Assembly (NCBI GenBank): GCA_030645495.1
Contig: JAUSLV010000030.1
Location: forward strand, 22,843 to 86,842
DNA from: Actinomycetota bacterium
Lineage (GTDB): Bacteria; Actinomycetota; Acidimicrobiia; Acidimicrobiales; Ilumatobacteraceae
DNA: 64,000 nt
Direction: 5' to 3'
A program made the translations under genes and the position numbers. Within the stretch, counting starts at the first letter, position 1; each line of letters starts with the position of its first letter. Positions 1 through 8,326 of this stretch are shown here, in pieces. Below the pieces are notes generated by a model. It was not told the origin of the DNA and ran no database searches. It was given only the letters and a program-made list of their open reading frames with translations.

Positions 1-20
1 CTGAAGGTGGCGCTCCTGTA

Positions 21-911
21 GTGGCCATTCGCGACGGGAAGTCGGCAACCGAGGCGGACCACGCCAAGCCTCATCTGCCCCCCGGAGCGGCGATGCAGCT
101 GCCCGGTCGTGGCACCACATTCGTGCGCACGATGGCAGGCCCACCCAAGGCCGCGACGATCCTGTTGCTGCACGGCTGGACGGCGAGCTGCGACCTCAAC
201 TGGTACACCTGCTACAAGCCGCTCTCGCGCCACTACCGCGTGGTGGCACTCGACCATCGCGGCCACGGGCGGGGCATCCGCTCGAAGAAGGCCTTCCGCT
301 TGGAGGACTGCGCCGACGACGCGATGGCCGTGTGCGACGTGCTGGGCGTCGACAAGGTGATCCCGGTGGGTTACTCGATGGGCGGCCCGGTGGCGCAGCT
401 CATCTGGAAACGCCACCGCGAGCGCGTACGCGGCCTGGTGCTCTGCGCCACCGCCCCGTACTTCATCACCTCACGCGAAGAGCGCATGGGGTTCCTCGGC
501 CTGTCGGGGCTGGCCACGCTCGCCCGGCTGACGCCGTCGCAGACCCGGCAGTGGCTCACCGAGCAGGTGTACCTGCAACGCAAGACCGAGGAGTGGGAAC
601 CGTGGGCCATCCAAGAGGCCGCATTGCACGACTGGCGGATGGTGCTGGAAGCCGGACGCGAGATCGGCAAGTTCAACTCGCGTGAGTGGATCGGCGACAT
701 CGACGTTCCCACCTCCGCGCTGATCACGATGCGCGACAAGGTGGTGCCGCTGCGCCGCCAGGTGCGGCTGTTCGAGGGCATCCCCAAGGCCGAGGCGTTC
801 CGCGTGGACGGCGACCACGACGCCGTGGTGGCCAACGCCGATCGGTTCGTGCCCACGCTGCTGCGCGCGATCCACTCCGTGGTCGAACGGTCCGCGCCGG
901 TGAAGTCGTGA
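21..911 (+). CDS. alpha/beta hydrolase
   Basis: A 296-aa cytosolic alpha/beta-hydrolase with GTG start. The oxyanion-hole HGW lies at residues 51-53, the nucleophile elbow GYSMGG at 117-122 (Ser119), and candidate acid and base residues sit in the C-terminal motifs TMRDKVVP and DGDHDAVV. The substrate cannot be read from sequence; members include esterases, lipases and haloperoxidase-like enzymes. It overlaps the following ABC1 kinase gene by 4 bp (GTGA), so the two are probably translated together, suggesting a lipid or quinone-related role. The window starts only 20 bp upstream, so a longer N-terminus cannot be excluded. Confidence 0.85.
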   Translation: MAIRDGKSATEADHAKPHLPPGAAMQLPGRGTTFVRTMAGPPKAATILLLHGWTASCDLNWYTCYKPLSRHYRVVALDHRGHGRGIRSKKAFRLEDCADDAMAVCDVLGVDKVIPVGYSMGGPVAQLIWKRHRERVRGLVLCATAPYFITSREERMGFLGLSGLATLARLTPSQTRQWLTEQVYLQRKTEEWEPWAIQEAALHDWRMVLEAGREIGKFNSREWIGDIDVPTSALITMRDKVVPLRRQVRLFEGIPKAEAFRVDGDHDAVVANADRFVPTLLRAIHSVVERSAPVKS

Positions 912-2365
912 CGCTGCTGCGCCGCCTCGCGGCGTTCACCGGCGTCGCCGTCGCTGTGGCCGCCGTGGTCGCCGTCGTGCGCAAGGAGCAACAGCACCTG
1001 CGCACCAGCCGTTCGCAACGCAACGCCGACGTCGCCCGGCTGGGTGCCACGGTGGGGCGCCACTACGCCACCACTGCGGCGCGCAAGCTGTTCGCGTCCG
1101 CAGAACGCCGCATCGAACTCGACAACGAGCGCGAGCTGCGCACTGCCGAGGCGGTGGCCGAGCGGCTGGGCAGCATGAAGGGCGCGCTGATGAAGCTGGG
1201 TCAGATGGCCAGCTACATCGACGACGCGCTGCCCGCACCGCTCCGTGACGCGCTCTCGGCGCTGCAGTCCAACGCACCGCCGATGAGCGCCGAGTTGGCT
1301 GCGGGCGTCATCGAGCGCGAGTTCGGCGTGCCCCCCGAGCAACTGTTCGTGCAGTGGGACCCACAGCCGATCGCGGCGGCCAGCATCGGCCAGGTGCACC
1401 GTGCTGTCGTGCTCGACCCGGCCACCGGCGACGAGCGGGCCGTCGCGGTGAAAGTGCAGTACCCGGGTGTGGGCGAGGCGGTGGAGGCCGACCTGCGCAA
1501 CGCGAACCTGCTGGGCATGGTGCTGCAGCAAGGCTTCGGCGGGCTCGATGCCGACGACATGGTGGAGGAGATCAAAGAGCGCCTGATCGAGGAGCTCGAC
1601 TACCGGTTGGAGGCCACCAACCAGCAGCTTTTCGCCGACTTCTACCGCGGTCATCCGTTCATCCACGTACCCGAGGTGCTGCCGGCGTTCAGCGGCGCCA
1701 CCGTCATCACCAGCGAGTTGGTGAACGGCAGCACCTGGCAAGAGCTGCAGTCGTGGCCGCAGGCGGAGAAGGACCTCGTGGGTGAGACGCTGTTCCGTTT
1801 CGTGTTCCGCAGCCTGTACGGCATGCAGGCGTTCAACGGCGACCCGCACCCTGGCAACTACCTGTTCCACGGCGACGGGCGGGTCACGTTCCTCGACTAC
1901 GGGCTGGTGAAGCACTTCACCGACGACGAGATGGGCACGTTCATCGGGATGGTGAAGTCCGCCGCCTACGACCACGACCAGACGGCGTTCCGCCGCATCG
2001 TGCAGGCCGCGGGGATGCTGCGCGAGGGCTGCCCGGCACCCGACGACGAGATCGGCGAGTACTTCAGCCAGTTCTACGAGAGCGTGCGCCACGACCAAGA
2101 CGTCACCTGGAGCAGCGAGTACGCCAGCGGCATCGTGCGCCACACGTTCGACCGCACCAGCCCGATCGCGCAGTACGCCACCGTCCCGAGGGCGTTCGTG
2201 TTCATCCAACGCATCAACCTCGGGTTGTACGCACTGCTGGGCGAACTGCAGGCGACGGGCAACTATCGGCGCATCGCCGAAGAGCTGTGGCCGTTCGTGC
2301 ACGGCCCGGCCAGCACCCCGCTGGCCGAGCGCGAGCGCGGCTGGCTGGCCCACCACCCCCGATAG
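908..2365 (+). CDS. ABC1/AarF/UbiB-family atypical kinase
   Basis: A 485-aa protein starting at the GTG that overlaps the upstream hydrolase stop. A hydrophobic stretch at residues 10-24 probably anchors it in the membrane. Family motifs are present: KxGQ (K96-Q99), the AAAS loop at 156-159 that replaces the usual glycine loop, the VAVK lysine near 182, the catalytic GDPHPGN and the metal-binding DYG. Family members have ATPase activity and support isoprenoid lipid or quinone metabolism. The specific client is unknown. Coupling to the hydrolase suggests a common operon; the next gene has its own promoter-like hexamer at this gene's stop codon. Confidence 0.9.
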   Translation: MTLLRRLAAFTGVAVAVAAVVAVVRKEQQHLRTSRSQRNADVARLGATVGRHYATTAARKLFASAERRIELDNERELRTAEAVAERLGSMKGALMKLGQMASYIDDALPAPLRDALSALQSNAPPMSAELAAGVIEREFGVPPEQLFVQWDPQPIAAASIGQVHRAVVLDPATGDERAVAVKVQYPGVGEAVEADLRNANLLGMVLQQGFGGLDADDMVEEIKERLIEELDYRLEATNQQLFADFYRGHPFIHVPEVLPAFSGATVITSELVNGSTWQELQSWPQAEKDLVGETLFRFVFRSLYGMQAFNGDPHPGNYLFHGDGRVTFLDYGLVKHFTDDEMGTFIGMVKSAAYDHDQTAFRRIVQAAGMLREGCPAPDDEIGEYFSQFYESVRHDQDVTWSSEYASGIVRHTFDRTSPIAQYATVPRAFVFIQRINLGLYALLGELQATGNYRRIAEELWPFVHGPASTPLAERERGWLAHHPR

Positions 2366-2368
2366 CGT
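2363..2368 (+). promoter_or_regulatory. -10-like hexamer, leaderless start
   Basis: TAGCGT lies 7 nt before the ATG at 2376 and includes the stop codon of the preceding gene. The spacing would place the 5' end at the start codon. No convincing -35 is visible. Confidence 0.45.
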
Positions 2369-2375
2369 TGAGCGG

Positions 2376-3266
2376 ATGCGTCGCTCCGCCCCCATTCTGC
2401 TGTGCCTCTCGTTGCTCGCCGCGGTGTCGGCCTGTGGCGACTCCGACCCGAAGTCGGACGGCGGCGATGGCTCCACCCCGGTGTCGGGCGAGTGCGGCGC
2501 AGTGGGCACGGTGTACACCAAGCCCGAGGTCACCACGCCGTCGGCCACGCCCACCGAGCTGGTGATCACCGATCTCACCACCGGCGCCTGCAGCTCGCCG
2601 GCAGTGGAGGGCGACACCGTGGTGGTGCACTACGTGGGCGTGCGCAGCGAGGACGGCACCGAGTTCGACAACAGCTACGACCGTGGCGAGACGTTCGAGG
2701 TGCAGCTGGGCGCCGGCGGTGTGATCCCCGGTTGGGACCAGGGCTTGGTGGGCGTTCAGCAAGGTGGCCGCCGCCAGCTCGACATCCCCGCCGAGTTGGC
2801 CTACGGCGACGCCGGCTCGGGCGATGTGATCCAGCCCGGCGACGCGCTGTCGTTCGTGGTGGACGTGGTGGCGGTGCTTCCCGGCTCGAAGGCCACCGAC
2901 GACCCCGGCATCGAGATCGAGGGCACCGACAACGTCGACGAACTCGTGGCCGACGAGCTGTTGCAGGGCGCTGGCGCAGTGCCGCAGGACGGCCAGATGG
3001 TGGCCGTGCGGATCGTCACCTACCGTGCCGACACCGGCGAGCAGCTCGCGAGCAGCTGGGGTGAGCCGGCGTTCACGTTCCTGTACTCGCCCGACTCCGA
3101 CGTGTGGCCCGGCCTGCTCGATGCCGTCGAGGGCATGAAGGTCGGCGGTCGTCGTCAGGCGCAGATCCCCTTCGCGTCGATGTTCGACGGCGCCGGCAAC
3201 GAGGGCCTCGGCCTTCCGGCGTCGGTAGACCTCACCGTCGTGCTCGACCTGGTGGCGATCTACTAA
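2376..3266 (+). CDS. FKBP-type peptidyl-prolyl isomerase lipoprotein, tandem domains
   Basis: A 296-aa exported lipoprotein. The signal peptide ends in a lipobox (VSAC, lipidated Cys20), followed by a Ser/Gly/Pro linker. An FKBP domain spans about residues 78-169 with the typical motifs GTEFDNSYDRG, VIPGWDQGL and LAYGD. A second, more divergent FKBP-like copy spans about 205-296 (VWPGLLDAVEGMKVGGRR) and has lost several active-site aromatics. The likely role is prolyl isomerisation or chaperone activity outside the membrane. The stop overlaps the convergent MFS gene by 4 bp. Confidence 0.9.
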   Translation: MRRSAPILLCLSLLAAVSACGDSDPKSDGGDGSTPVSGECGAVGTVYTKPEVTTPSATPTELVITDLTTGACSSPAVEGDTVVVHYVGVRSEDGTEFDNSYDRGETFEVQLGAGGVIPGWDQGLVGVQQGGRRQLDIPAELAYGDAGSGDVIQPGDALSFVVDVVAVLPGSKATDDPGIEIEGTDNVDELVADELLQGAGAVPQDGQMVAVRIVTYRADTGEQLASSWGEPAFTFLYSPDSDVWPGLLDAVEGMKVGGRRQAQIPFASMFDGAGNEGLGLPASVDLTVVLDLVAIY

Positions 3267-4447
3267 CCCGCAGTGTGCGGCTCGGCGGGCAGCGGCCGGG
3301 TGGCACCCGCCAGCACCACACCGCAGCCCAGCAGGCCGGCGGTCACCAACAAGGCCTTCAGCACGCCCACGTGGTTGCCGATCGCACCCACCAGGGCTGG
3401 CCCCGCCAGGAACGCCACATACCCGATCGTGGACACCACGCTCACCCGCGCGGCCGCGCGCCGCGGGTCGTCGGCCGCGGCGCTCACGCCCACGGGGAAG
3501 CCCAGCGCTGCGCCAAGACCCCACAGCACGGTGCCCAGCAGCGCCGACCACAGATCGGGGCCGAACACCACGATCAGCAACCCGACCAGCGAGGTGAGCG
3601 CGCTCGCGCGCAGCACGGCCACGCGCCCGTGGCGGTCGAGCACGTGGGGGCCGAACCAGCGGCCGGTGGTCATCGACACCACGAACACGACATACGCGAG
3701 CGATCCGGTGGCAGCGCTGGCCCCGTAGCCGTCGATCGCAGCGACACCCAACCAATCGTTGCCGGTGCCCTCGGTGAAGGCCATCGTCAGCACGAACAGA
3801 CCCACCAACACCGTGCGCCGCTCACGCCAGGCCACCAGCGGCCCGTGGCGTTCGCCCTGGTGGGCGTCGTCGGCCGCAGCCAGGAATCGTTGCGCGGCGA
3901 GGGGCACCGTGGCCGCCAACAACACGGCAACGACCACCAGGTGAACCGTGACCGACAGGTGGATCGCATTGGCACCGGCACCGCTGAGTGCGCCCACCAC
4001 GGTGCCGACGCTGAACCCGGCATGGAAGCGCGACATGATCGAGCGGCCCAAGCGCTGCTCCACCGCGGCGGCCTCGACGTTCATGGCGACGTCCCAGCAG
4101 CCGTTGCCGAAGCCCAACAGCAGCAGACCGGCCACCACTGCCGGTGTGCCGATCTGCACACCGATGCCGGCGAACGCCAGCCCGCTGAGGCACAGCAGCG
4201 ACATCACGCTGACGGTGCGGATGGCACCGAAGCGGTGCACCACGACACCCGCGGTGGGCAGGGCGATCAACGAGCCGATGGCCACCACCAGCAGCATCAG
4301 GCCCAGCGCGCCTGGCGACAGGCCCAGCTCGTCACGCACTTGCGGGATTCGCGACGCCCAGCTGGAGTAGCCCATCCCCGCCGCCATGAACACCACCGAC
4401 ACGCTGTGCCGAGCGGCGCGGAGATCCGGTGCGTCGATGGTGGTCAC
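3263..4447 (-). CDS. MFS transporter, YbjJ-like
   Basis: A 394-aa 12-helix major facilitator permease. The N-terminal motif YSSWASRIPQVRDEL resembles YbjJ-type MFS proteins of unknown substrate. Basic-rich loops follow helices 2 and 8. GTG at 4447 is chosen because a TACCCT hexamer lies 6 nt upstream (leaderless), although the frame stays open much further upstream. It converges on the FKBP lipoprotein gene with a 4-bp overlap of coding ends. Substrate and direction of transport are not evident. Confidence 0.85.
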   Translation of the reverse strand: MTTIDAPDLRAARHSVSVVFMAAGMGYSSWASRIPQVRDELGLSPGALGLMLLVVAIGSLIALPTAGVVVHRFGAIRTVSVMSLLCLSGLAFAGIGVQIGTPAVVAGLLLLGFGNGCWDVAMNVEAAAVEQRLGRSIMSRFHAGFSVGTVVGALSGAGANAIHLSVTVHLVVVAVLLAATVPLAAQRFLAAADDAHQGERHGPLVAWRERRTVLVGLFVLTMAFTEGTGNDWLGVAAIDGYGASAATGSLAYVVFVVSMTTGRWFGPHVLDRHGRVAVLRASALTSLVGLLIVVFGPDLWSALLGTVLWGLGAALGFPVGVSAAADDPRRAAARVSVVSTIGYVAFLAGPALVGAIGNHVGVLKALLVTAGLLGCGVVLAGATRPLPAEPHTAG

Positions 4448-4453
4448 CGCGCC

Positions 4454-4459
4454 AGGGTA
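4454..4459 (-). promoter_or_regulatory. -10-like hexamer for MFS gene
   Basis: TACCCT on the minus strand ends 6 nt before the GTG at 4447, supporting a leaderless transcript and this start. Confidence 0.45.
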
Positions 4460-4473
4460 GGGCGCGGCACCCC

Positions 4474-4854
4474 TCAGAGCGCGAGGAGTCGGAGGGTGGG
4501 GTCGAGTCGCCGCAGATCGTCGGGGTCGGTGGTGACGACCGCCTGGCCGGCCCGCCGAGCACACACCACCACGTGCGCGTCGGCGATGTCGGCAGTGCCG
4601 GACAACGCGAGCAGCCTGCCGGCGGCTACGGCATCGGGCCGGTCGAGTGACCGCACATCGCTGGTGGCCTGTCGGAGGAGTCGGGAGAGTCGCGCCTGGC
4701 GGGAAAGGCTGCGCGCCGCTTGCGCCAGCGCGGTGGTCGGGATGGTGATCCGTTCGGCAGTTTCTGCGCAGTGTTGCAGCAGCGCCAACACTCGACGATC
4801 GTTGCGGTCGAGCGCGATGAGCGCACCGGCATCCAAGGTGAGTCCTCGGTTCAT
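4474..4854 (-). CDS. vapC: VapC-like PIN-domain toxin
   Basis: A 126-aa single PIN domain. PIN toxins are Mg-dependent ribonucleases neutralised by a partner antitoxin. The first acidic residue is Asp8 (TLDAGAL); the late motifs DIADAHVVVCA and VTTDPDDL are present. The position usually holding the second catalytic Glu reads ALAQAA, so Gln replaces Glu and activity may be altered. The ATG at 4854 overlaps the antitoxin stop by 4 bp (ATGA), which decides the start over a GTG 6 bp upstream. The RNA target is unknown. Confidence 0.85.
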   Translation of the reverse strand: MNRGLTLDAGALIALDRNDRRVLALLQHCAETAERITIPTTALAQAARSLSRQARLSRLLRQATSDVRSLDRPDAVAAGRLLALSGTADIADAHVVVCARRAGQAVVTTDPDDLRRLDPTLRLLAL

Positions 4855-5105
4855 GCCCACTCACGGCCGTTCCGACCATCGACCCACGACTCGGCCCATG
4901 CCCGTTCTGCTTCGGTGAGTGGCCCCCCAGTCTCCGCGAGCGCCTGCGCGAGCTCGATCGCCCAGAGGTCGGCATCCTCGAGTGAGATCCGCACGGCGTG
5001 TTGCACGAAGGCCGACACGCTGCGAGCTCGCCCCTCGGCGACGAGCACCCGAACGCGAGCGAGGTCGGCCTCGTCGATCGTGATCGTGACCTTGCGGGTG
5101 GCCAT
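4851..5105 (-). CDS. vapB: VapB-like antitoxin
   Basis: An 84-aa antitoxin. The N-terminus (ATRKVTITIDEADL) fits a ribbon-helix-helix DNA-binding fold; the acidic, Trp-containing C-terminus is the probable toxin-binding arm. It is first of a two-gene operon and its stop overlaps the PIN toxin start. ATG 5105 is preferred over an upstream ATG because a TATGCT hexamer lies 7 nt before it. Antitoxins of this kind usually autorepress their promoter together with the toxin, so the same region is likely the operator. Confidence 0.8.
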   Translation of the reverse strand: MATRKVTITIDEADLARVRVLVAEGRARSVSAFVQHAVRISLEDADLWAIELAQALAETGGPLTEAERAWAESWVDGRNGREWA

Positions 5106-5112
5106 ACCAAAA

Positions 5113-5118
5113 AGCATA
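5113..5118 (-). promoter_or_regulatory. -10-like hexamer of the vapBC promoter
   Basis: TATGCT on the minus strand, 7 nt before ATG 5105, is the best -10 match in this part of the window. Confidence 0.5.
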
Positions 5119-5130
5119 CTCATCGTCGCG

Positions 5131-5544
5131 TCATGCCGCCGACGTGAACACCACGTGGTTGGGCTCGTGTTCGAAACGCATCACCACCGCGCCGCCGCTG
5201 TTGTCGCGCACCTCCACCACGCGCGCCTTGCGCCGCACGGGGTACTGGCGCGGCCGGCGCGGGTCGGGCGGCGGCACGATCCGCCACTCGGCCGACACGA
5301 TCGCGATCGCGTCGAAGTCGCGCACGCGAGGAGCGTCGGGATGGCGCGCCAACGCGTCGATGTCTGCCCCTTCGGCGATGAACGTCACCCTCGCTGCGCC
5401 CGGATGGTCGTGGTCGAACCCTTCGGGGTCGACCACCTCGAACCCGTAGAGTCGCAGCGAGGAGTGGTTGAAGTCGATCGTCTGGTGCAGTCGCGCCTCG
5501 AACCAGCGGGCGAGGCGGAAGGGCAGTGATGCAGTGGTGTTCAT
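5131..5544 (-). CDS. hypothetical protein, 137 aa
   Basis: A 137-aa soluble protein that I do not recognise. It has a charged aromatic N-terminus (FRLARWFEARLHQ), an acidic His-containing centre (EGFDHDHPGAARV) and a basic segment rich in Arg/Pro. There is no signal peptide or membrane segment. Codon use matches its neighbours, so it is probably real. It lies between the toxin-antitoxin pair and the end of the IclR gene, all on the same strand, with its own 80-bp upstream gap. Confidence 0.6.
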   Translation of the reverse strand: MNTTASLPFRLARWFEARLHQTIDFNHSSLRLYGFEVVDPEGFDHDHPGAARVTFIAEGADIDALARHPDAPRVRDFDAIAIVSAEWRIVPPPDPRRPRQYPVRRKARVVEVRDNSGGAVVMRFEHEPNHVVFTSAA

Positions 5545-5600
5545 GCCCTCACTGGGTACGGCGAACCCGCCGAACCGGCAGAAGTTCCCAACGCCCCAAA

Positions 5601-5620
5601 CCCGTCGGGCGCCGGACGGG
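5601..5620 (-). terminator. GC hairpin downstream of the IclR gene
   Basis: CCCGTC and GACGGG form a 6-bp stem with an 8-nt loop just past the end of the regulator gene. There is no T-tract, so it is only a possible terminator. Confidence 0.3.
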
Positions 5621-5624
5621 CGGG

Positions 5625-6266
5625 TCAGCGCGGCAGGGCGGCGGCGAGGGCGGCGGCGGCGGACTGCACGGCGACCCCGAACGACTGGCGCGGGGTACGG
5701 GTGAGGCGCTCGACCGGGCCGCTGAGGCTGACCGCGGCCACCACGGCCCCCTGACGATCGCGCACAACGGCGCTGACCGAGGCAACGCCGGCTTCCCGCT
5801 CCTCCACGCTGTCCTCCAGGTCGGGGCCACCCTCGGCCAGCACACGGCCGGCGGAGCCGAGGTCCAGCGGCAATAGAGCACCTTCGGGCACGATCCAGCG
5901 CAGCGCGTGGTTGGCCTGCAGCGACACCACGCAGCGCCGCCCATCGTGCTCGCGCACGTACAACTGCACGCTCTCGCCGGTGCGGTCGCGCAGTTCGGTG
6001 AGGATCGGAGTGGCCAGCTCGGCCAGCGGGAACGCCTCGGTGGCTGCGTGGCCGAGGCGGATCAGCTCGAAGCCGAGGCAGAAGCGGCCGAGCGTGTCGC
6101 GTCGCACGAAGTGGTGCTGCTCGAGCGCGACAGCGAGGCGATGGGCGGTGGCTCGCGGCAGGCCGGTGGCGTCTTGCAGCTGCGCGAGATCGAGCGGGCC
6201 GCCGGCCAAGGCGCGCAAGATCAGCACCCCTTTGTCAATCACCCCGACGCCGCTTACACTGTCCAC
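5625..6266 (-). CDS. ndgR: IclR-family regulator of leucine genes (NdgR/LtbR type)
   Basis: A 213-aa one-component regulator. An N-terminal winged helix-turn-helix (about 10-60, LQDATGLPRATAHRLAVAL) precedes an IclR effector domain (about 70-205, with EREAGVASVSAVVRDRQG and SGPVERLTR). The opening SGVGVIDKGVLIL and the divergent position next to leuC match actinobacterial NdgR/LtbR, known to control leuCD and other amino-acid genes. It is somewhat shorter than those proteins. GTG 6266 is supported by TACAGT 7 nt upstream. That hexamer touches the palindrome at 6278-6296, so autoregulation is likely. Confidence 0.85.
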   Translation of the reverse strand: MDSVSGVGVIDKGVLILRALAGGPLDLAQLQDATGLPRATAHRLAVALEQHHFVRRDTLGRFCLGFELIRLGHAATEAFPLAELATPILTELRDRTGESVQLYVREHDGRRCVVSLQANHALRWIVPEGALLPLDLGSAGRVLAEGGPDLEDSVEEREAGVASVSAVVRDRQGAVVAAVSLSGPVERLTRTPRQSFGVAVQSAAAALAAALPR

Positions 6267-6273
6267 AGCGAGA

Positions 6274-6279
6274 ACTGTA
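6274..6279 (-). promoter_or_regulatory. -10-like hexamer for the IclR gene
   Basis: TACAGT on the minus strand, 7 nt before GTG 6266. It overlaps the left edge of the adjoining palindrome. Confidence 0.45.
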
Positions 6280-6296
6280 TCTCAGAAAGTGAGACA
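6278..6296. promoter_or_regulatory. operator-like palindrome between ndgR and leuC
   Basis: TCTCA and TGAGA are separated by 5 nt, with an outer T/A pair making TnTCTCA-N5-TGAGAnA. It fills the 35-bp gap between the divergent regulator and leuC, touches the regulator's -10 and ends 5 nt before the leuC ATG. The position suits one dimeric IclR regulator controlling both directions. Confidence 0.55.
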
Positions 6297-6301
6297 CTGG
6301 T

Positions 6302-7720
6302 ATGTCTGACCCGAGAACCCTGGCACAGCCAACGACCCTGGCCCAGAAGGTGTGGGACCGGCACGTGGTGCACTCCGCGGTCGACGAGCCTGATCTGCTG
6401 TACATCGACCTGCACCTCGTGCACGAGGTCACCAGCCCGCAGGCGTTCGACGGGTTGCGCCTCAGCGGCCGCACCGTACGCCGGCCCGAGCTGACGATCG
6501 CCACCGAAGACCACAACGTGCCCACGGCCGACATCCACCTGCCGATCGACGACCCGATCTCCGCGCGCCAGGTGGAGGTGCTGCGCGAGAACACCAAGGA
6601 GTTCGGCATCGTCGAGTTCCCGATGGGCGACCCACGCCAGGGCATCGTGCACGTGATCGCTCCCGAGCAGGGCCGCACGCTGCCGGGCATGACGGTGGTG
6701 TGCGGCGACAGCCACACCGCCACGCACGGCGCATTCGGCGCGCTGGCGTTCGGCATCGGCACCAGCGAGGTCGAGCACGTGCTGGCCACGCAGACGCTGC
6801 CGCAGAGCCGCCCGAAGTGGATGAGTGTGAAGGTGGTGGGCGACGCCCCCGCCGACGTGACCGCCAAGGACATCGTGCTGGCGATCATCGCTCAGATCGG
6901 CACGGCCGGAGGCATCGGCAGCGTCATCGAGTACCGCGGCCCAGCCATCCAGGCGCTGTCGATGGAAGGCCGCATGACGCTGTGCAACATGAGCATCGAG
7001 GCCGGGGCCAAGGCCGGCCTGGTGGCCCCCGACGACACCACCTTCGACTACCTGAAGGGCCGCGAACATGCACCCAAGGGGGCCGCGTGGGACACCGCCG
7101 TGGCCGAGTGGCGCACGCTGGTCACCGATGAGGGTGCAGTGTTCGACAGCGAGGTCGTCATCGATGCGAGTGTGCTCACCCCGCAGGTCAGCTGGGGCAC
7201 GAACCCGGCGCAGGTGATCCCGATCGGCGGGCTGATCCCCAACCCGAAGGACTACGACGGCCAGGCCGCCGACACGGTGGCCCGCGCACTCGAGTACATG
7301 GGCCTCACCGCCGGCACCCCGATGCGCGACGTGAAGGTCGACACGGTGTTCATCGGCTCGTGCACCAACAGCCGCATCGAGGATCTTCGCGCCGCGGCAG
7401 CGGTGATGAAGGGCCGTACCGTCACCGTGCCCCGCGTGATGGTGGTGCCCGGCAGTCATGCCGTGAAGGCGCAGGCCGAGGCCGAGGGCCTGCCCGAAGT
7501 GTTCCGCGCCGCGGGAGCCGACTGGCGCGAGCCCGGCTGCAGCATGTGCCTGGCGATGAATCCCGACAAGCTGGCCCCGGGCGAGCGTTCCGCCAGCACC
7601 AGCAACCGCAACTTCGAGGGCCGTCAGGGCCGCGGCGGTCGCACCCACCTCGTCTCCCCCGCCGTCGCCGCCGCCACTGCGGTCGCCGGCCACTTCGCCA
7701 CCCCGGAGGATTTGAAGTGA
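6302..7720 (+). CDS. leuC: 3-isopropylmalate dehydratase large subunit
   Basis: A 472-aa aconitase-family subunit. With LeuD it isomerises 2-isopropylmalate to 3-isopropylmalate in leucine synthesis, in the cytosol. The [4Fe-4S] ligands are Cys354 (GSCTNSR), Cys413 and Cys416 (GCSMC). Other family motifs include [19 protein letters not shown]. Length is normal. The ATG lies 5 bp after the operator-like palindrome with no clear Shine-Dalgarno, so repression by the divergent IclR protein is plausible. It overlaps leuD by 4 bp. Confidence 0.97.
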   Translation: MSDPRTLAQPTTLAQKVWDRHVVHSAVDEPDLLYIDLHLVHEVTSPQAFDGLRLSGRTVRRPELTIATEDHNVPTADIHLPIDDPISARQVEVLRENTKEFGIVEFPMGDPRQGIVHVIAPEQGRTLPGMTVVCGDSHTATHGAFGALAFGIGTSEVEHVLATQTLPQSRPKWMSVKVVGDAPADVTAKDIVLAIIAQIGTAGGIGSVIEYRGPAIQALSMEGRMTLCNMSIEAGAKAGLVAPDDTTFDYLKGREHAPKGAAWDTAVAEWRTLVTDEGAVFDSEVVIDASVLTPQVSWGTNPAQVIPIGGLIPNPKDYDGQAADTVARALEYMGLTAGTPMRDVKVDTVFIGSCTNSRIEDLRAAAAVMKGRTVTVPRVMVVPGSHAVKAQAEAEGLPEVFRAAGADWREPGCSMCLAMNPDKLAPGERSASTSNRNFEGRQGRGGRTHLVSPAVAAATAVAGHFATPEDLK

Positions 7721-8301
7721 AAGCTGTACACGTCATCACGGGTCGCGGTCTGCCGCTGAAGCGCAGCGACGTCGACACCGACCAGATCATCCCCGCCGAG
7801 TGGCTGAAGCGCGTCGAGCGCACCGGTTTCGAGAAGGGCCTGTTCGCCACCTGGCGCGACGATCGCAACTTCGTGCTCAACGACGAGCGCTACGCGGGCG
7901 CCAGCGTAATGGTGGCCGGCCCGTCGTTCGGCGTCGGTTCGTCGCGCGAGCACGCCGTGTGGGCGATCCAGCAGGGTGGGTTCGACGCAGTCGTGGCCCC
8001 CAGCTTCAGCGACATCTTCCGCAACAACTGCACCAAGAACGGCCTCGTTCCCGTGATGGTGCCCGAGGTTGTCGTGGAGGCCATCTGGGCGGCGATCGAC
8101 GAGGACCCGAACGTGGAGATCACGATCGATGTCGAGCGGCTCAGCGTCGAGGTGCCGGCCAAGGGCATCAGCGCCACGTTCCCGATGGACCCCCAGACGC
8201 AGCACCGGTTCCTCAACGGTCTCGACGACATCGGCATCACGCTGTCGCACGCCGGCGCGATCGACACCTACGAGGCCAACCGCCCCGCCTGGCTCAGCTG
8301 A
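7717..8301 (+). CDS. leuD: 3-isopropylmalate dehydratase small subunit
   Basis: A 194-aa swivel-domain partner of LeuC that completes the isomerase active site. Signature segments are [16 protein letters not shown] near the N-terminus and [12 protein letters not shown], followed by [14 protein letters not shown]. The GTG start overlaps the leuC stop (GTGA) and has a good ribosome site, GGAGGA at 7705-7710, which supports coupled translation. A longer frame runs upstream inside leuC but is not coding. A short hairpin follows the stop. Confidence 0.96.
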   Translation: MKAVHVITGRGLPLKRSDVDTDQIIPAEWLKRVERTGFEKGLFATWRDDRNFVLNDERYAGASVMVAGPSFGVGSSREHAVWAIQQGGFDAVVAPSFSDIFRNNCTKNGLVPVMVPEVVVEAIWAAIDEDPNVEITIDVERLSVEVPAKGISATFPMDPQTQHRFLNGLDDIGITLSHAGAIDTYEANRPAWLS

Positions 8302-8302
8302 A

Positions 8303-8317
8303 CCCGTCGCCGACGGG
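8303..8317. terminator. hairpin between convergent leuD and methyltransferase genes
   Basis: CCCGTC-GCC-GACGGG is a perfect 6-bp stem with a 3-nt loop in the 25-bp gap between two convergent genes. It could act in both directions. No U-tract. Confidence 0.45.
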
Positions 8318-8326
8318 ATCGCAGGA

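Noticed and set aside
371..2617. 748-aa open frame on the minus strand opposite the hydrolase and ABC1 kinase genes
   Set aside because: Composition is Val/His/Gln/Arg-rich as expected for the reverse of GC-rich codons; the opposite strand encodes proteins with clear motifs.
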